A stretch of 6,544 bases of DNA from an uncultured Clostridia bacterium (GTDB taxonomy: Bacteria; Bacillota; Clostridia; Oscillospirales; CAG-272), in assembly GCA_937914815.1 (NCBI GenBank), contig CALDMI010000385.1, positions 1 through 6,544 on the forward strand. The letters are read 5' to 3'. A program made the position numbers and the translations under genes. Below, piece after piece: positions 3,692 through 6,544 of the stretch. The notes beneath the pieces are model-generated. The model searched no databases, was not told the DNA's origin, and was given only the letters and a program-made list of their open reading frames with translations. How positions within the stretch are numbered: the stretch's first letter is position 1; each line of letters begins with the position of its first letter.

Positions 3692-6544
3692 ATGAAAAAA
3701 CTCTGGAAAATCCTTGTTCCGGTGCTTGCGCTTGCTGTAGTCTTCGCATGCATTTTTGCGTTTGTTTCTTCGGCAGATGACACAGTCACAATACCCGACG
3801 GAACCACGGTTGAAAATGTCGAGGGCGCACAGGTAGCCGAGATAGTCAGCACCGGCACCGTGTACGACAGCGTAAAAGCGGCTTTCGACGCGGCGACCTC
3901 CGGCGACACTATCAAGATAACGAAGGACTATGTGGCACAGCTTGGCTTCAGCTATGGTGCTAAGGTAGTCACCATTGATTTCGACGGTCATACTATGTAT
4001 ACGACCTCCGGAACGGCGAGCAATTTCTATAGCCTGCTGTTCAGTATGGGAAGCGCACCGACCTTCACGCTCACGAGCAGCAAGGAGGGCGCGCGCATTG
4101 TTATGCCTGCGGGTGCCTCGGGTCATATACTTAACGCGAACAGTGATTTTACCAACAGCGAAGTAATTGTTGAAAATATCGACATATATAATTACGGTGG
4201 CGGTAACTTCTTTAACAACTATTACTCCGGCAAGTTGACAATGAAGAATGTCAACCTGTACAATTACAACAAAACTTCACAGATTTTCAGTATTTCAGGC
4301 GCAAATGCCGGAACGATAACTCTCAACTTCGATAATGTAAATATCACATCGGAGGGAATGCAGATTTTCCGCGATGCAAAAACCGCGGGTAAGATTGTTG
4401 CCGATATAAAAAATTCCACATTTGTGGCAAATGCAATGACAGGCACAATGATGTCATTCGGCAATATTGAGTTTGATATAAAATTCACAAATTGTGATAT
4501 TCAGTACACTAAGGCAGAGGTCACGGCTAATTTCGGAATAAGCCTTAATGTTAAAAACGGAAGCAATGTCACCTTTGATAAGTGTAAGATTTCTTCAAAT
4601 GTAAGACTTATAGAGGCTGTGGCTGATAGCTCTCATGCCACGACTATTACCTTCTCAGACTGTGAGCTCTCCGCAACCGGAGACTGCTCCATACTCGTCA
4701 GAGGAAGTAAGCTGAATGTACTCGGCACTGGAACAAAGATCCTTTCTAAGGGCAACTTTATATGGGATAATCCATCCGGAAATTCCGAGGTTACACTTGA
4801 CAAGGGAATCCGCTTTGCTGAGGGAAGCTACAATTCCGGTGGATGCACTCAGCTCACCGCTATTCAGTCCGAGATAGCAAAAGACGGGCTCTTTGCAGAC
4901 ACATACCCCTATGTATACGGTGCAAATCTTCAGATCAATAACAACGGAAGCTCAGGTCCAATCCTTTGGGCAGGTGAAGTACTGAACCCTGAGCTTGTGG
5001 AAAATGTAGGCGATGACAGTAATGTTTATTATTACTTTGACTCTACTAAGGCGACAAAGTCTACCGGTCCGTACTTCCTGTGGTCGAACAAGACAATTGA
5101 TTTTGCTACATACAGATATGCTGTTATTGAGCTGAGCCTGACCGCTAAAAACGCCGCTCCGCTCCCGAACGGTAATGGTTCTGCTATCGCATACATCCGC
5201 CCGATGTTTTATAATGCTTCCGGCGCAGATGCGAAATCCTCCGCTTACGACATCAGATATATGCAGACAGATGACGGAGTTGCATATACATACGGAGGCA
5301 AGACCGTAATCGTTCCGCTCAGACAGTGGGCACATGTGAGTTGGATAATAGATACTGCCGAAAACAAAGCTGCAGTGTATATAAACGGCGAACTCCTTGC
5401 GAGCGTTGAAGCAGCATTTGACGAGGCTGCCACAAAGATAAATCAGCTCCGTCTCGGCGGTGACAAAACACTCGGCGACTTTGATATTTGCCTTGACAAT
5501 GTCCGTATGGTCGGCTATGCAGACGCGGACTTCGCTGAGAATGTACTCGCTGCAGAGCCAGTATTCACCGGTTCCAACTTCCTTAACTACTCGACAAATA
5601 AGGATATTCCCGTTGCACAGATAGTAGACACCGGCGCATATTACCGCAGTCTTGCACTTGCTATTGAGGCGGCGAAGACCAACGATATTATAACTCTCGT
5701 TGAAGACTCGGAAGATGCGGTAGTGGTTGATAAGCCCCTGAGCATAGACGACGCGGAGCATGTTCTCACCAATGTGACTACTCACAGACTTATATCTCAT
5801 GAGAATGTCGGACCGCTCCACACATTCAAGATCACCGGAATAAAGATGAACCTTACTCTTTATTCTGACTTCGTGGCTAACCTCTACGTTCTCGCACCTG
5901 ACGGATACGAGGGCGAGACCGTTACAATAGGCGGCAAGGCTTACTACGTAATGAAAGCGGACTTTGCCGCGAATAAGGTAGGCGAGAGCAAGCCGGTAGA
6001 TGTCGAGGGACTTGACATCTCCGTTTCGATACTCTCTTATGCAAAGGCGCTCTTCGCCCTTGACGACAGCGCGCTCATGTCGAATGAGAAGAAACTCATG
6101 GCAGACGCGCTCGTGTATGCGAACGCCGCCGCAAAGCTTCTTGACGGCGCAGAGAACGCAAATATAACCGCTCTCCTTGAGGCAAATGCGGACTATAAGT
6201 CGACCCTCAAGACCTTTGATGGCGGGGCAAATGACACAAGCAAGGTCTCCGACGGCTTTGAGTACGCAACTCTTGACCTCACCGCACAGCCGAAGTTCAT
6301 CTTCGCAATAAAGAGCGGAGCTAAGGTAAGCGTAAGCTACGAAAACTTCTGGGGCGTAACGGTAACGAAGACCGAGGCTGATGCAGTCAACGGAAAGATA
6401 GTCATAGACGACATGCGTATCTTCGACTTTGCAAATAAGTTCACCCTTACCGTAGTAGGCGGGGAAAGCATGGAATACTCCCTTGCAGACTACGCGGCGG
6501 GAACCGATGTAAAGGACCTCTGCAACGCTCTCTATACCTACATA
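3692..6544 (+). CDS. Large secreted beta-helix / LamG-like surface protein (3' end outside window)
   Basis: The frame is open for 951 codons to the window edge. AAGGAG (3673-3678) lies 13 nt before the ATG. Residues 1-28 form a signal peptide: K2-K3, a hydrophobic core, likely cleavage after S-S-A28. Residues 48-76 resemble the N-cap of pectate-lyase-like beta-helices (A-F-D-A-A-T-S-G-D-T-I-K-I). About 93-420 looks like a right-handed beta-helix, with rungs near 158, 182, 211, 237, 263, 293 and 319 sharing a pattern like V-x-F-x-N-x-x-I. About 445-610 is LamG-like (W546-A-H-V, Y563-I-N-G, L601-D-N-V-R). A second cap-like motif occupies 641-669. About 715-951 holds two related strand-then-helix modules I cannot name. 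No LPXTG, SLH or dockerin is visible in this part. It is likely extracellular, perhaps glycan-binding or adhesive; no catalytic site was identified, so enzyme activity is unsupported. Confidence 0.93.
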   Translation, partial: MKKLWKILVPVLALAVVFACIFAFVSSADDTVTIPDGTTVENVEGAQVAEIVSTGTVYDSVKAAFDAATSGDTIKITKDYVAQLGFSYGAKVVTIDFDGHTMYTTSGTASNFYSLLFSMGSAPTFTLTSSKEGARIVMPAGASGHILNANSDFTNSEVIVENIDIYNYGGGNFFNNYYSGKLTMKNVNLYNYNKTSQIFSISGANAGTITLNFDNVNITSEGMQIFRDAKTAGKIVADIKNSTFVANAMTGTMMSFGNIEFDIKFTNCDIQYTKAEVTANFGISLNVKNGSNVTFDKCKISSNVRLIEAVADSSHATTITFSDCELSATGDCSILVRGSKLNVLGTGTKILSKGNFIWDNPSGNSEVTLDKGIRFAEGSYNSGGCTQLTAIQSEIAKDGLFADTYPYVYGANLQINNNGSSGPILWAGEVLNPELVENVGDDSNVYYYFDSTKATKSTGPYFLWSNKTIDFATYRYAVIELSLTAKNAAPLPNGNGSAIAYIRPMFYNASGADAKSSAYDIRYMQTDDGVAYTYGGKTVIVPLRQWAHVSWIIDTAENKAAVYINGELLASVEAAFDEAATKINQLRLGGDKTLGDFDICLDNVRMVGYADADFAENVLAAEPVFTGSNFLNYSTNKDIPVAQIVDTGAYYRSLALAIEAAKTNDIITLVEDSEDAVVVDKPLSIDDAEHVLTNVTTHRLISHENVGPLHTFKITGIKMNLTLYSDFVANLYVLAPDGYEGETVTIGGKAYYVMKADFAANKVGESKPVDVEGLDISVSILSYAKALFALDDSALMSNEKKLMADALVYANAAAKLLDGAENANITALLEANADYKSTLKTFDGGANDTSKVSDGFEYATLDLTAQPKFIFAIKSGAKVSVSYENFWGVTVTKTEADAVNGKIVIDDMRIFDFANKFTLTVVGGESMEYSLADYAAGTDVKDLCNALYTYI

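Noticed and set aside
3740..3751. Lipoprotein signal around Cys-20 of the secreted protein
   Set aside because: V-F-A-C is a poor lipobox and hydrophobic residues continue after the Cys; cleavage by signal peptidase I after S-S-A28 fits better.
4952..5821. 289-codon open frame on the minus strand within the secreted-protein gene
   Set aside because: It is a shadow of the plus-strand coding frame: no family resemblance, no ribosome binding site seen, and a Cys/Val/Ile-rich composition typical of antisense frames.

Overview
The window carries a conserved bacterial housekeeping pair, rpsO-pnp, followed by a 0.9-kb gene-free stretch of repeats and terminators, and then the first 951 codons of a large secreted multidomain protein that runs off the right edge. 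The domain types of the last gene, strong use of ATA (Ile) and AGA (Arg) codons, AGGAG-type ribosome binding sites and extended -10 promoters suggest an uncultured, probably gut-associated member of the Clostridia (Bacillota). This is a judgement from style; no taxonomic marker was compared.

Layout. 1-196: an extended -10 promoter and a leader of about 118 nt that can fold, a candidate S15 autoregulatory site. 197-463: rpsO. 464-646: two separate RNA structures, a 16-bp interrupted hairpin just after rpsO and a long interrupted hairpin (about 29 bp, 549-622) just ahead of the pnp ribosome binding site. 647-2761: pnp, best started at 647 (704 aa). 2762-3554: no credible gene. This stretch has five intrinsic-terminator-like hairpins on the + strand, two 171-nt direct repeats differing at one base, and a diverged partial third copy. 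3555-3691: promoter and structured leader of the last gene. 3692-6544: secreted beta-helix / LamG-like / duplicated C-terminal module protein, incomplete at the 3' end.

How they work together. S15 (30S assembly) and PNPase (3'-5' RNA decay) are linked in many bacteria, and the leader structures suggest that each may be controlled at the RNA level, as known in other phyla. The tandem terminators insulate this operon from the surface-protein gene, which has its own promoter. Nothing links the surface protein functionally to rpsO-pnp.

I did not find a convincing new defence, mobile or secretion system. The items most worth a second look are the pnp leader hairpin, the terminator-interleaved repeat and the mosaic surface protein.
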